Source: Thiothrix subterranea (GTDB taxonomy: Bacteria > Pseudomonadota > Gammaproteobacteria > Thiotrichales > Thiotrichaceae). From it: 64,000 bases of DNA. Position numbers and translations under genes: made by a program. The notes beneath the pieces are model-generated. The model saw nothing but the letters and a program-made list of their open reading frames with translations, did no database searches and had not been told where the DNA came from. Position 1 is the stretch's first letter, and every line of letters begins with the position of its first letter. The stretch covers positions 2,108,001 through 2,172,000 of the forward strand of contig NZ_CP053482.1 of the NCBI RefSeq assembly GCF_016772315.1, written 5' to 3'. Shown piece by piece: positions 43,395-53,017 of the stretch.

Positions 43395-44501
43395 ATGCCC
43401 AAGACCCAGCGTTGGGTCGTCAAGATTGGCAGCGCCCTGCTCACCCGTGATGGTGAAGGCTTGGATCGCGAAGCACTGGCAGATTGGGCGGGGCAAATGG
43501 CTCGCCTGCATCAGTCCGGTGTGGAGATCGTGTTGGTGTCTTCGGGGGCGGTCGCGGAAGGCATGAGTCGCATGGGTTGGAAAACCAAGCCCAAAGCCTT
43601 GTTTGAAAAGCAGGCGGCGGCAGCGATTGGGCAAATGAGCCTGATTCATGCCTACGAAATGGTTTTCCAGCAACACGGTTTCCACGCCGCGCAAGTGTTG
43701 CTCACCCATGATGACCTCGCCAATCGCCGCCGTTACCTTAATGCGCGTAGCACCCTGACCACTTTGATTGACCTCAAGGTGATTCCGGTGATCAATGAGA
43801 ATGACACGGTGGCGTTTGAGGAAATTCGCCTCGGTGATAACGACACGTTGGGCGCAATGGTCGCGAATCTGGTGGAGGCGGATGTGTTGGTGATTCTCAC
43901 CGATCAATCCGGCTTGTTTGACAAAGACCCGCGTAAGTTTGCGGATGCGCAGATGATTGTTGAGGGGCGTGCCAATAACCCCGATTACGTGGAATTTGCG
44001 GGCGGGGCGGGCACGCTGATTGGCAGCGGCGGAATGCGTACCAAGGTTATTGCTGCGCAACGGGCAGCGCGTTCGGGCTGTGCGACGGTGATTGCTTCTG
44101 GGCGTGAACCGCTGGTGTTGGAGCGTTTACGCACAGGTGAGTTGTTAGGCACGCTGTTATTGCCGGATGCTGCACCGATTGCAGCACGCAAACAGTGGAT
44201 TGCGGGGCAATTGGCAGCCAAAGGCACGTTATGGCTTGATGCTGGCGCAGCAGAAGCCGTTCTCAAAACGGGAAAAAGCTTGTTGCCCGTGGGGGTAACA
44301 CGGGTCGAAGGCGTGTTTGACCGGGGTGAGGTGGTGAGTTGTGTCACTGATGACGGGCGCTTGATTGCCAAGGGATTGGTGAATTATTCGAGTGAAGAAG
44401 CGAACCGGATTAAACGTCAGCCGAGCAAATCCATTGAGCAAGTACTAGGCTATGTGGATGCGCTGGAGCTGATCCACCGTGATAATTTGGTCTTGTTATA
44501 G
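43395..44501 (+). CDS. proB: Glutamate 5-kinase
   Basis: A 368-residue kinase of proline synthesis, with the amino-acid kinase domain ([39 protein letters not shown]) and a C-terminal PUA domain (about 275-365). The start at MPKTQRWVV gives the E. coli-like length; an in-frame ATG at 43371 overlaps obgE. obgE-proB is a common gammaproteobacterial neighbourhood; proA is not adjacent. Confidence 0.96.
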   Translation: MPKTQRWVVKIGSALLTRDGEGLDREALADWAGQMARLHQSGVEIVLVSSGAVAEGMSRMGWKTKPKALFEKQAAAAIGQMSLIHAYEMVFQQHGFHAAQVLLTHDDLANRRRYLNARSTLTTLIDLKVIPVINENDTVAFEEIRLGDNDTLGAMVANLVEADVLVILTDQSGLFDKDPRKFADAQMIVEGRANNPDYVEFAGGAGTLIGSGGMRTKVIAAQRAARSGCATVIASGREPLVLERLRTGELLGTLLLPDAAPIAARKQWIAGQLAAKGTLWLDAGAAEAVLKTGKSLLPVGVTRVEGVFDRGEVVSCVTDDGRLIAKGLVNYSSEEANRIKRQPSKSIEQVLGYVDALELIHRDNLVLL

Positions 44502-44589
44502 TGAAAAGCTTGCTTTAGTCGGATTTTATTGTGGTGTGCGTGGTCGGTGGGATATGTTCTGGCAGCGTGGTATACAAAGGGAGTTAATG

Positions 44590-44970
44590 ATGGATAGCGA
44601 GCGTTACAATATTCAAGTGTCGGTGGAGTCTCATTTCATCGAAAAAGAATCGAACCCAGAACAGTCGCGTTACGTGTTTGCGTACACCGTGACGATGGTG
44701 AATCAAGGCAGTATTCCTGCCAAATTGTTGACCCGGCACTGGGTGATTTCGGATGCCGAAGGCCGTACTCAAGAAGTGCGCGGTGAGGGTGTTGTCGGCG
44801 AGCAACCTTACTTGCAACCGGGCGAGGGGTTTCGTTACACCAGCGGCACCATTTTGGATACGCCACTGGGTGTGATGCAGGGTGCTTATCAAATGGTAGC
44901 CGATGATGGTGAACATTTTGACGCAGTTATTGCCCCGTTTCGTTTAGTGGATCCGCGCGTTTTGCATTAA
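44590..44970 (+). CDS. apaG: ApaG (Co2+/Mg2+ efflux-associated, DUF525)
   Basis: A 126-residue single-domain ApaG with the beta-sandwich blocks YVFAYTVTMVNQG, KLLTRHWVISD and GVVGEQPYLQPGEGFRYTSG. The role is uncertain in general; in E. coli it is linked to cobalt sensitivity. The start at MDSERYNI (GGGAG six bases upstream) follows homologue length. Confidence 0.95.
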   Translation: MDSERYNIQVSVESHFIEKESNPEQSRYVFAYTVTMVNQGSIPAKLLTRHWVISDAEGRTQEVRGEGVVGEQPYLQPGEGFRYTSGTILDTPLGVMQGAYQMVADDGEHFDAVIAPFRLVDPRVLH

Positions 44971-44996
44971 ATCTTCTCGATATTACCACTCGTCAC

Positions 44997-45028
44997 ACCC
45001 CGCTAGACACGCCTGAAAACAGCGGGGT
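44997..45028 (+). terminator. Hairpin after apaG, weak terminator candidate
   Basis: ACCCCGCT (44997-45004) and AGCGGGGT (45021-45028) form an 8-bp GC-rich stem with a 16-base loop, but no T-run follows. It could pause or terminate transcription weakly. Confidence 0.35.
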
Positions 45029-45080
45029 ATAGTGAAATAGATTTCTCCTATAGTGTCTATAAAAACAAAAAGTGGTAACA

Positions 45081-45926
45081 ATGAAAACCCCAAGCAAATC
45101 AAACCAAGTCAGTGGTCTGGTTGTGCTGTCTGTACTATGCGGTGCAGCGGTACACAGTGAGTCGGCTGAGGCGGCTGTTTACACTTACGTCGATAAAGAT
45201 GGCACACGTTGGCTAACCAATACGCCCAAAAAAGGCAATAAATATAAATTAGTTGCCAAATACGGTGCGCCACAAAAAAAATCACCTAAATCATCGGCTT
45301 TGCCAAAAGTTGCCAATTACTCGGCTAATACGCCAGTGCCGGTTAGCATGGGAAGTTCCAGAGGGCATTGTGGGGCGCAAAACGCTGCGCAATTAGAACG
45401 TAAAATGTTGCCCCATCTGGATTCTATCCGCACTCATGCGCGTGCTTACGGTGTGGATGAAAATCTGGTGATTGCGCTGATGAAGCAAGAATCCTGCTTT
45501 AATCCCGGTGCGCGTTCACGGGTGGGGGCAATGGGTTTAATGCAATTGATGCCCGGCACGGCGGATATGATGGGCGTCGCTAACGCTTGGGACCCGCATC
45601 AGAATATCCAAGGTGGCGTGAAATATTTGGCTGAACAGTTGCGCACCTTCAACGGAAATGTGGCGTTGGCATTAGCGGCTTATAATGCAGGCCCCGGAGC
45701 GGTGCATAAGCACAAAGGCATTCCGCCGTATAAAGAAACGCAGAATTATGTGGCGAAAATCATGCGTGATTACCGGGGGGCGCAGGCATACCCGGTTCAG
45801 CAAGCGCAGGCAGCCCCACAAGCGGTGGGTTATCAGCGTAATGCGCGTGTACCGTCAGGTATTTCGCGTGGGCAAGGTTGGGCGAAACCGGTGCAAGATT
45901 TCACGGTTTTCAGAGGTTTATCCTAA
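45081..45926 (+). CDS. Lytic transglycosylase (SLT domain) with DUF4124 N-terminus
   Basis: A 281-residue exported protein. A signal peptide (about 1-32) is followed by a DUF4124 strand ([17 protein letters not shown]) and an SLT domain (about 105-225): the catalytic Glu in [20 protein letters not shown], then AYNAGPGAV. It cleaves the glycan chain of peptidoglycan with 1,6-anhydro products. The tail is Gln/Ala-rich. The start at MKTPSKS was chosen over the in-frame GTG three codons earlier. Confidence 0.93.
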   Translation: MKTPSKSNQVSGLVVLSVLCGAAVHSESAEAAVYTYVDKDGTRWLTNTPKKGNKYKLVAKYGAPQKKSPKSSALPKVANYSANTPVPVSMGSSRGHCGAQNAAQLERKMLPHLDSIRTHARAYGVDENLVIALMKQESCFNPGARSRVGAMGLMQLMPGTADMMGVANAWDPHQNIQGGVKYLAEQLRTFNGNVALALAAYNAGPGAVHKHKGIPPYKETQNYVAKIMRDYRGAQAYPVQQAQAAPQAVGYQRNARVPSGISRGQGWAKPVQDFTVFRGLS

Positions 45927-46036
45927 CGCGGTAAGCGTGCGGCTTCTTTTTGCATCGCAGTAGGCTGCACAGACTGGCAACAATGAAACGTGAAGTGTAT
46001 GCTTTGACGTTTGATTTTGACCTGTGGAGATGAGCG

Positions 46037-46957
46037 ATGTCGATGTCTGACCGCGATGGCCTGATCTGGCTGGACGGCGAAATGGTGCCTTGGCGCGAAG
46101 CCAAAACCCACGTCTTAACCCATACCCTGCACTATGGCATGGGCGTTTTTGAAGGCGTGCGAGCGTATAAGACTGACCAAGGCACGGCAATTTTCCGCTT
46201 GCAAGATCACACCAATCGCCTGTTTAATTCCGCAAAAATCATGCGGATGCCGATGCCTTACAGCAAAGAGCAACTCAACGACGCGCAACGTGCCGCCGTG
46301 CGTGACAATAATCTGGATTCCGCCTACATCCGCCCCATGTGTTTCTACGGGTCGGAAGGCATGGGCTTACGTGCCGATAATCTGGAAACCCACGCAATGG
46401 TGGCGGCGTGGACATGGGGTTCTTACCTCGGCGCGGAAAACATGGAAAAAGGTATCCGCATCAAGACCTCTTCCTTCAACCGCCATCACGTCAATGTCAC
46501 CATGTGCAAGGCGAAAGCCAACGGTAACTACATGAATTCCATGCTGGCGTTGCGTGAAGCCTTGGATGACGGTTATGACGAAGCCTTGTTGCTGGACGTG
46601 GACGGTTTTGTGTCTGAAGGCAGCGCGGAAAACTTCTTTTTGATCAAAGAAGGTGTCCTGTACACCCCTGAACTGACGGCGGCATTGGATGGCATTACCC
46701 GTAAAACCGTGATCACACTGGCGCAGGATCTGGGCTTTGAAGTCCGCGAAAAGCGCATTACCCGTGACGAAGTGTATGTAGCAGATGAAGCGTTCTTCAC
46801 TGGGACAGCAGCGGAAGTTACCCCGATTCGTGAACTGGATCGTCGCGCGATTGGTTCAGGCACACGCGGCCCGATTACCGCGCAATTGCAATCCTTGTAC
46901 TTGGATATTGTGCACGGTCGTTCTGACAAATACCGCGACTGGCTGACCCTTGTTTAA
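46037..46957 (+). CDS. ilvE: Branched-chain-amino-acid aminotransferase
   Basis: A 306-residue fold-type IV PLP enzyme. The N-terminal THTLHYGMGVFEGVRAY, the PLP Lys in MCKAKANGNYMNS, EGSAENFFLI and GTAAEVTPIRELDRR match IlvE. It transfers amino groups to the 2-oxo acids of Val, Leu and Ile. An upstream GTGGAGATGAGC provides the ribosome site. Confidence 0.97.
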   Translation: MSMSDRDGLIWLDGEMVPWREAKTHVLTHTLHYGMGVFEGVRAYKTDQGTAIFRLQDHTNRLFNSAKIMRMPMPYSKEQLNDAQRAAVRDNNLDSAYIRPMCFYGSEGMGLRADNLETHAMVAAWTWGSYLGAENMEKGIRIKTSSFNRHHVNVTMCKAKANGNYMNSMLALREALDDGYDEALLLDVDGFVSEGSAENFFLIKEGVLYTPELTAALDGITRKTVITLAQDLGFEVREKRITRDEVYVADEAFFTGTAAEVTPIRELDRRAIGSGTRGPITAQLQSLYLDIVHGRSDKYRDWLTLV

Positions 46958-46977
46958 CCGATTGCGTTGGAGGTTGT

Positions 46978-47184
46978 ATGTCTGCACCGAGCATTGCTGA
47001 TTACAAACGTTTGAATGACACCCGCGAAGTGGTGGTGAAGCGTCAGGATTTACCCTTGAGTTGCCCCACCGATGCTACCGCGCTGTGGTGTTCGCACCCG
47101 CGTGTGTCATTGGCGATTGATGCTAGTGCGGATAAAACGGCGCGTTGCCCGTATTGCAGCACGCTTTACCGTTTGATCGACTAA
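46978..47184 (+). CDS. Small CHCC zinc-finger protein (NDUFS6-like)
   Basis: A 68-residue protein of the zf-CHCC family with ligands in PLSCPTDATALWCSHPRV and ARCPYCSTLYRL. The domain occurs in a mitochondrial complex I subunit; the bacterial role is not settled. It follows ilvE by 20 bases with a GGAGG site and ends 5 bases before waaF, an arrangement also typical of related bacteria. Confidence 0.92.
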   Translation: MSAPSIADYKRLNDTREVVVKRQDLPLSCPTDATALWCSHPRVSLAIDASADKTARCPYCSTLYRLID

Positions 47185-47189
47185 ACGCA

Positions 47190-48176
47190 ATGGCGTTTTC
47201 CCCCCAACGTTGCCTGATCGTCGGCCCTTCGTGGGTCGGCGATATGGTGATGGCACAAAGCCTGTTCATGGCACTTAAACAGCGTTTCCCCGATTTGCAA
47301 ATTGATGTGCTTGCACCCGCGTGGAGCAAGCCGATTTTGGCGGCAATGCCCGAAGTCCGCGCGGCCATTGAAATGCCGTTGCAGCATGGCGAATTGGCAT
47401 TGGGCAAGCGTTACCAATTGGGCAAACGTTTGCGGGCGAATGCGTATGATTGGGCAATTGTGTTGCCGCGTTCGCTGAAAGCCGCACTCGTGCCGTTTTG
47501 GGCAAATATTCCGGTGCGCACGGGGTTTAAGGGGGAAATGCGTTACGGCTTGCTGAACGATATTCGTCCGCTGGACAAAGCCGTGCTGACCATGACGGTG
47601 CAGCGCTTTGTGGCGTTGGGGTTGCCGAAGGATGCCTCGTTGCCGCCGGAAATTCAGCCGCCGCGATTGGTGGTGGAAGGAACCTCCTCTTCATCTCCAA
47701 CTTCTTCCACGCTTGCTCTCTGCCCCGGCGCAGAATACGGCGCTGCCAAACGCTGGCCTGCCGACTATTACGCCGAAGTCGCCCAGCATTACATCGCCCA
47801 AGGCGGTCAAGTGATCCTACTCGGTTCCGCCAAAGATGCCACCGTCACCGCGCAAATCGCCGCCGCTGTAAATTCCCCCGCTTGCCAAGACCTTGCAGGC
47901 AAAACCAGTATTCAGGAAGTGTTGGTATTACTCGCGCAAGCTGATCAGGTGGTCAGCAATGACTCTGGCTTGATGCACGTCGCTGCCGCACTCGGCACAC
48001 CCGTGATTGCGGTGTATGGCTCTTCTGACCCCACCTATACCCCGCCGTTGAGTGACAAAGCGCAAATTCTCTACCTTGGCTTGCCTTGTAGCCCATGCTT
48101 CAAACGCGAATGCCCGCTGGGGCATCTGGATTGCCTGAAAAAGATTACCCCGCAACAGGTCATTTCCTTGCTATAA
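47190..48176 (+). CDS. waaF: ADP-heptose:LPS heptosyltransferase II
   Basis: A 328-residue GT9 glycosyltransferase adding the second heptose to the LPS inner core. Recognisable segments are IVGPSWVGDMVMAQSLF, AWSKPILAAMPEV, the nucleotide-binding ALCPGAEYGAAKRWP and SNDSGLMHVAAALGTPVIAVYG. A short Ser-rich insert (SSSSPTSS) lies near residue 175. The start at MAFSPQRC follows the family; an in-frame start 15 codons earlier overlaps the zinc-finger gene. Confidence 0.95.
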   Translation: MAFSPQRCLIVGPSWVGDMVMAQSLFMALKQRFPDLQIDVLAPAWSKPILAAMPEVRAAIEMPLQHGELALGKRYQLGKRLRANAYDWAIVLPRSLKAALVPFWANIPVRTGFKGEMRYGLLNDIRPLDKAVLTMTVQRFVALGLPKDASLPPEIQPPRLVVEGTSSSSPTSSTLALCPGAEYGAAKRWPADYYAEVAQHYIAQGGQVILLGSAKDATVTAQIAAAVNSPACQDLAGKTSIQEVLVLLAQADQVVSNDSGLMHVAAALGTPVIAVYGSSDPTYTPPLSDKAQILYLGLPCSPCFKRECPLGHLDCLKKITPQQVISLL

Positions 48177-48258
48177 CATCCTTGCTATAAATCAAAAAAA
48201 GCTCGCTGCCGCCGTGTTATGCTGCTTTGCACAAATTAATGCTTTGAGGACTGGCGTA

Positions 48259-50130
48259 ATGGATGTTGAACAACTTGCAATCCGTGATTATCTGGCGAAA
48301 TGCCCCCCGTTAACTGAACTTCCTATCGCCGAGCTGGAAGTGCTTGCGCAAGCCATTGTGATTCAGCGTGTGCCTCAAGGTGATGATGTATTGACCATCG
48401 GCGCAGACAATACTGTCGCGTTCCTAATCCGCGCTGGGGCTGTGGATGTATTGCTGGAAAGCGGCGATTGGTACGGGCGTTTCGGCGATGGCGATTGGGT
48501 CGGCTACCGTTCGGTGATGCGCGGCGGCAAGGTCAGCATGACGGTGCGGGCGATTGAAGACACCTTGCTGTATGCTGTGCCGGGTGAGTTGTTTTTGTCC
48601 TTACTGGAACGCTTTGAGCGGGTACGTCACTATTTTGCCGAGCGCAAGCCCGAACGTTTACGCAATGCACTTCAGGAAATCCGTGGCAGTGACGGCTTAG
48701 CACTGGTTGCCATGCATGTGCGCGATTTGATGAAGTTGCCGATGTTGGTGGGTAAGAGCGATAGTATTCAGCAAGTTGCCCAGCAAATGAACGAATTTGA
48801 TACCCAAACCGTGATGGTGACGGGCGATGACGGCGGTTTATGCGGCATCGTCACTGACGTGGATTTCCGCAAGCGCGTGGTGGCAGAAGGGCGCAGCGTG
48901 AATGCGCCGATTGCGGACATTATGACCTTGAACCCGCTGACGTTGACTCCTCGTGATCAGGCTTCCGAAGCCTTATTGCTGATGTCACGGCGTAATATTC
49001 GCCACTTGCCGGTGGTGGATAATGGCGATGTAGTCGGCGTCGTCTCTGCCAGCGATTTATTGCGCACCCAAAGCAATAGCGCCGTGTATTTGGTCGGGGA
49101 TATTTTCGCTGCCAAAGATGTGGCACGCTTGGCAGAACTCAGCAAAAACTTGCCGCAAATGTTAGTGAGCTTGGTGAAACAAAGCCTGCCTGCCAACGAT
49201 ATTGGGCAGTCCGTCACCGCTGTTGGGCAAGCGATTGCGCGGCGTTTATTGGTGATGGCAGAAGAAAAATTCGGCGCACCACCCGTGCCGTATGCCTTCA
49301 TTGTAGCGGGTTCGATGGCGCGGCGTGAACAGACTGCGCATTCTGATCAAGATAATGGCATGATTGTGTCGGATGACTACAACGAAGCGCAACACGGCGA
49401 GTATTTCCGGCAGATAGCGAAATACGTGAGCGACGGTTTGGATGCGTGCGGCTACATTTACTGCCCCGGTAATGTGATGGCGACCAATGACCAGTGGCGG
49501 CAACCGTTGGCGGTGTGGCGTGGCTATTTTGAGACATGGATCAATAAGCCAGAACCGATGGCGTTGATGTATGCCAGCATTTTCTTCGACCTGCGCTGCT
49601 TGCACGGGGATGCCAGTTTGCTAACCCGTTTGCAGGAAGAAATCCTCAGCAAAACCAAAGCCAGCACCCTGTTCCAAGCGTTTATGGCAGGCAATGCCTT
49701 GAGCCACAAACCGCCGATTGGTTTCTTCCGTGGTTTCGTGCTCGATAAAGACAGTAAAGATAGCAGTGCCGAAAAAGGCATGGACATGAAGAAGCGCGGC
49801 GTTGTACCTGTGATCGACATGGCACGCTTGTATAGTTTGGCGGCGGGGCTTACGCCGATCAATACCTGGGAACGGTTGGAAGCGATTGCGGAAGCGGGGA
49901 CGATCACCCGTTCTACCGTGGAAGATGTGCGCGATGCCTTCGAGTTCATCAGCATGGTGCGCTTGCAGCATCAAGCCAAGCAAATCGAAAATGGGCAAAA
50001 ACCCAATAATCACATGCCGCCCGAAGAGTTGTCGGCGTTGGAGCGTCGCCATTTGAAAGATGCGTTTGAGGTGATTTCTACCATGCAAGACAGCATGGCG
50101 ACCCGCTATCAGGCGGATAAGTTTAGATAA
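48259..50130 (+). CDS. cNMP-binding/CBS/DUF294 putative nucleotidyltransferase
   Basis: A 623-residue protein: cyclic-nucleotide-binding-like domain (about 15-135), CBS pair (about 155-275, with VTDVDFRKRVV and RNIRHLPVVDNGDVVGVVSA), DUF294 nucleotidyltransferase-like domain (about 320-460, AGSMARREQTAHSDQDNGMI) and the DUF294 C-terminal domain. Such proteins occur beside symporter-type sensor kinases and DnaQ-like exonucleases in acetate/carbon-control clusters, and those partners are encoded at 58-64 kb here. A transferase activity on a protein partner is suspected in the family, not shown here. The start at MDVEQLAI was preferred over one 15 codons upstream. Confidence 0.9.
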   Translation: MDVEQLAIRDYLAKCPPLTELPIAELEVLAQAIVIQRVPQGDDVLTIGADNTVAFLIRAGAVDVLLESGDWYGRFGDGDWVGYRSVMRGGKVSMTVRAIEDTLLYAVPGELFLSLLERFERVRHYFAERKPERLRNALQEIRGSDGLALVAMHVRDLMKLPMLVGKSDSIQQVAQQMNEFDTQTVMVTGDDGGLCGIVTDVDFRKRVVAEGRSVNAPIADIMTLNPLTLTPRDQASEALLLMSRRNIRHLPVVDNGDVVGVVSASDLLRTQSNSAVYLVGDIFAAKDVARLAELSKNLPQMLVSLVKQSLPANDIGQSVTAVGQAIARRLLVMAEEKFGAPPVPYAFIVAGSMARREQTAHSDQDNGMIVSDDYNEAQHGEYFRQIAKYVSDGLDACGYIYCPGNVMATNDQWRQPLAVWRGYFETWINKPEPMALMYASIFFDLRCLHGDASLLTRLQEEILSKTKASTLFQAFMAGNALSHKPPIGFFRGFVLDKDSKDSSAEKGMDMKKRGVVPVIDMARLYSLAAGLTPINTWERLEAIAEAGTITRSTVEDVRDAFEFISMVRLQHQAKQIENGQKPNNHMPPEELSALERRHLKDAFEVISTMQDSMATRYQADKFR

Positions 50131-50163
50131 ATACGAAGAAACCGCTGGAGGAGAGCCGCTGGT

Positions 50164-51576
50164 GTGTTACATGCCCACCTGACTGAGTTTGCTTGCCCTG
50201 CGCTGACGGTGGCAGGCAACGACACGATTCGCACGGTGGCTGCCCGCATGACGCAGGTGGCAAGCCGTGCTGCGCTGGTGTTGGACGCATCTGGCAACTT
50301 GCAAGGCGTGGTCACGGATATGGATTTGCGCACACGGGCGTTGGCTGCCGGGCTTGATCCGGCAACCCCGGTGGGCGAGATCATGACGCATCAACCGTTG
50401 GTGGTGGCGGCTTCGGAAACCGCATCTGATGCGCTGCTGCTGATGGCGCGGCGCAATATCCGCCATATTCTGGTGCGGCTGGCGGATGGCAGCTTTGGGA
50501 TTGTGTCGGCGTTCGACCTGTTGCGGCAATACGATTACAACGCAGCTTGGCTGATTGGCGACATCCACGTCGCTGCGGATGTGGCAACCTTGTCACGCCT
50601 CAGCCAGCATTTGCCGCCTGCCTTGGTGCGCATGGTGCAAAACGGCACGCCTGCCCGCGATATTGCACATTCTCTCAGTCTGGTCGGGCAGGAAATCGTG
50701 CATCGCCTGCTGACTCTCGCGGAAAACCGTTTTGGCGCACCGCCCATTCCCTACGCTTTTATCGTTGCCGGTTCGATGGGGCGGCATGAGCAAACCATCC
50801 ACACCGATCAAGATAACGCGATGATTCTGGATGATAGTTTCGTGGCGGAACTGCACGACGGCTATTTCCAGCAAGTGGCGCACTTTGTCAGTGACGGGCT
50901 GGCGGCGTGTGGGTATGTGTATTGCCCTGGCAATATCATGGCAAGCAATCCGCAATGGCGGCAACCGCTGCATGTTTGGCGCGAGTATTTCCGCCAGTGG
51001 ATTGATACCCCCGAACCGCAAGCTTTGGTGAATGCCACTATCTTTTTCGACCTGCGCTGCACCTATGGGGATGATGGTCTGTGGCTGAGGTTGCGTGATG
51101 ATTTGTTGGGGCGTACTCGTGCCAGCAGCCTGTTTCAACGCTTGCTGGTAGACAATGCGCAAACGTTTCAGCCGCCGCTGAACTTTTGGGGTGGGCTTGT
51201 CAGTGAGCGCAATACGGTGGGCGAAAAAATCATCGACTTGAAAAAACGCGGGGTTGTGCCAGTGATTGATTTGGCGCGGGTGTATGCACTGGCACACGGT
51301 TTGCCGCCCGTGAATACGGTGGAACGTTTGCAAGCCTTGGCAGAGGCGGGGGCGTTGAACCGTGCTGATGTGGGGGAATTGTTGGAAGCGTTGGAAGTGA
51401 TTAGTCGCTTGCGTTTGCAGCATCAGGCACGGCAGGTGCTCGCGGGGGTGAAGCCAGATAATGCGTTACCACTGGCGAGTTTGTCGGCGTTGGAGCGTAA
51501 TCATTTGAAGGGTGCTTGTAAGGTGGTGGCGCGGTTGCAGCAGGGAATGTTTCGGGCGTATCGGAGTGGGGGGTGA
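50164..51576 (+). CDS. CBS/DUF294 putative nucleotidyltransferase, cNMP-less paralogue
   Basis: A 470-residue close paralogue of the preceding gene, beginning directly at the CBS pair (about 1-125) and continuing with the DUF294 domains (AGSMGRHEQTIHTDQDNAMI). The whole N-terminal cNMP-like domain of the first copy is absent. It uses a GTG start with GGAGGAG upstream, 33 bases after its paralogue. The intact motifs argue against a decayed copy: a second enzyme with a different input is more likely. Aligned segments differ at many positions, so the duplication is not recent. Confidence 0.88.
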   Translation: MLHAHLTEFACPALTVAGNDTIRTVAARMTQVASRAALVLDASGNLQGVVTDMDLRTRALAAGLDPATPVGEIMTHQPLVVAASETASDALLLMARRNIRHILVRLADGSFGIVSAFDLLRQYDYNAAWLIGDIHVAADVATLSRLSQHLPPALVRMVQNGTPARDIAHSLSLVGQEIVHRLLTLAENRFGAPPIPYAFIVAGSMGRHEQTIHTDQDNAMILDDSFVAELHDGYFQQVAHFVSDGLAACGYVYCPGNIMASNPQWRQPLHVWREYFRQWIDTPEPQALVNATIFFDLRCTYGDDGLWLRLRDDLLGRTRASSLFQRLLVDNAQTFQPPLNFWGGLVSERNTVGEKIIDLKKRGVVPVIDLARVYALAHGLPPVNTVERLQALAEAGALNRADVGELLEALEVISRLRLQHQARQVLAGVKPDNALPLASLSALERNHLKGACKVVARLQQGMFRAYRSGG

Positions 51577-51603
51577 TTGTTGATAGATTTGGTAGTGTAT
51601 CTG

Positions 51604-51708
51604 TCTTGAACTGGGATTTTTAGGATTCGTGGGATTTTAGGATTAAGAGAAGATGTCTGTGGGTGTCCATCCTGCTAATCCTTATATCTTGAAAATCCTA
51701 GTTCAAGA
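51604..51708. repeat. Inverted-repeat element of the ATCCT/AGGATT type
   Basis: TCTTGAACTGGGATTTTTAG (from 51604) and AAAATCCTAGTTCAAGA (to 51708) are inverted arms, with inner TTAGGATT and AATCC copies and a central ATCCTGCTAATCC. It resembles dispersed repeats of the form ATCCTGTTAATCCTTAAATCC known from many genomes. It lies in the gap between the DUF294 paralogue and the DUF4143 gene. Confidence 0.75.
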
Positions 51709-51711
51709 TGA

Positions 51712-51768
51712 AAAATGGAGTCGCTAACGCCCAAAAATATTGTAAAATGGCGTTACGAACTCCATTTT
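51712..51768. repeat. Inverted repeat at the 5' side of the DUF4143 gene
   Basis: AAAATGGAGTCGCTAACGCC (51712-51731) and GGCGTTACGAACTCCATTTT (51749-51768) are inverted copies with three mismatches around a 17-base loop. The 3' arm ends 12 bases before the predicted ATG at 51781, so the hairpin would lie in the 5' untranslated region or mark an element edge. Confidence 0.75.
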
Positions 51769-51780
51769 ACGGTGATACGG

Positions 51781-52947
51781 ATGTACAACCGACTGTTTAC
51801 CCCGCCCAACAACAAGAGTTTTTTCCTGTTCGGGCCACGCGGCACGGGCAAAACCACTTGGCTGAAAACGCATTTTAAGGATGCTATCTATCTGGATTTC
51901 CTGCGCCCAGCGTTATACCAACGCCTGCTGGGGTCGGAAAACCGGCTGGAGGAATACATTCCGTCCGATTACAGCGGTTGGGTGGTGTTGGATGAAGTGC
52001 AGAAAATTCCCAATCTGTTGGATGAAGTCCACCGCTTGATTGAGGAACGTAAGGATCTGTACTTTGTGCTGACGGGTTCGAGCGCCCGCAAATTGCGCCG
52101 CAGCAATGTCAATCTGCTGGCGGGGCGAGCTTTGCAATACCACTTTTTCCCGCTGACCGTGCAGGAAGTGGGCAATGATTTCGTGCTGGAGCGAGCCTTG
52201 CGCTACGGGATGCTGCCCTCGGTATTCAGCGAAGAAAATCCTAAACACTACTTGCAAGCCTATCTCCAAACCTATTTGGAACAGGAGGTGCAGCAAGAAG
52301 GCTTGACCCGCAATATCGGCGCATTCAGCCGCTTTCTGGAGATTGCCAGCTTTTCCCAAGGCGAATCGCTGAACATCACCGAAGTGGCTCGCGAAGCCAA
52401 TATCAACCGTAAGGTGGCGGAAAACTATTTCACCATCCTCGAAGATTTGCTGATTGCCTACCGCCTGCCGGTCTTCAGCAAACGTGCCAAACGCAAGCTG
52501 ACCCAGCACCGCAAGTTTTACCTGTTCGACACCGGCATTTACTACCAGGTGCGCCCCAAAGGGGTGTTGGATAGCCCGGAAGAACTGGAAGGGGTGTGTT
52601 TGGAATCGTTGGTGTTGCAGGAAATTCGCGCCATGAATGCCTACCGTGACTGGGGTTATGACTTGTCGTTTTGGCGCACGGCGACGGGGATTGAGGTGGA
52701 TATTATCTGTTACGGTGAAAACGGGTTTTATGCGCTTGAGATTAAGCGTACCCGGCAGGTTTCCAGCAAACACTTGAGCGGGCTGAAAAGTTTCCGTGAG
52801 GATTATCCGCAAGTTACGCCGTATCTGCTCTATGGCGGTGATGACGTGTTGGAGGTGGACGGGATTAAGGTGATTCCGGTTGTTACGTTTTTGAAGGGGA
52901 TAGCGCAATACCTGATGCCGGAAAATATAACCAAGACGGATTTGTAG
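51781..52947 (+). CDS. DUF4143-family AAA ATPase with PD-(D/E)XK-like C-terminus
   Basis: A 388-residue protein with Walker A (FLFGPRGTGKTTWL), Walker B (WVVLDEVQKIP) and sensor VLTGSSARKL at the N-terminus, then a winged-helix segment (NITEVAREANINRKVAENYF), and a C-terminal DUF4143 domain whose EVDII... ALEIKRTR resembles a nuclease-like Asp/Glu-x-Lys core. The family is widespread and sporadic, with an unsettled role. The start at MYNRLFTPP was chosen because the family begins there; an in-frame ATG 22 codons earlier lies inside the upstream inverted repeat. Repeats flank it on both sides. Confidence 0.88.
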   Translation: MYNRLFTPPNNKSFFLFGPRGTGKTTWLKTHFKDAIYLDFLRPALYQRLLGSENRLEEYIPSDYSGWVVLDEVQKIPNLLDEVHRLIEERKDLYFVLTGSSARKLRRSNVNLLAGRALQYHFFPLTVQEVGNDFVLERALRYGMLPSVFSEENPKHYLQAYLQTYLEQEVQQEGLTRNIGAFSRFLEIASFSQGESLNITEVAREANINRKVAENYFTILEDLLIAYRLPVFSKRAKRKLTQHRKFYLFDTGIYYQVRPKGVLDSPEELEGVCLESLVLQEIRAMNAYRDWGYDLSFWRTATGIEVDIICYGENGFYALEIKRTRQVSSKHLSGLKSFREDYPQVTPYLLYGGDDVLEVDGIKVIPVVTFLKGIAQYLMPENITKTDL

Positions 52948-52950
52948 GAA

Positions 52951-52971
52951 TAATCGGAAAAAATCCGATTA
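52951..52971. terminator. Short hairpin after the DUF4143 gene
   Basis: TAATCGGA (52951-52958) and TCCGATTA (52964-52971) pair perfectly around a 5-base A loop; no clear T-run follows. A weak terminator is possible. Confidence 0.4.
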
Positions 52972-53017
52972 CCCTCACAAATCTGGCTATACGCTCCGCC
53001 TGATCAAGAGAATGTTG

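Noticed and set aside
44997-45028. Strong terminator after apaG
   Set aside because: The stem is good but no T-run follows, so it is listed only as a weak candidate.
50164-51576. Decayed copy of the first DUF294 gene
   Set aside because: The frame is intact, the motif residues are kept and a good ribosome site precedes the GTG start.
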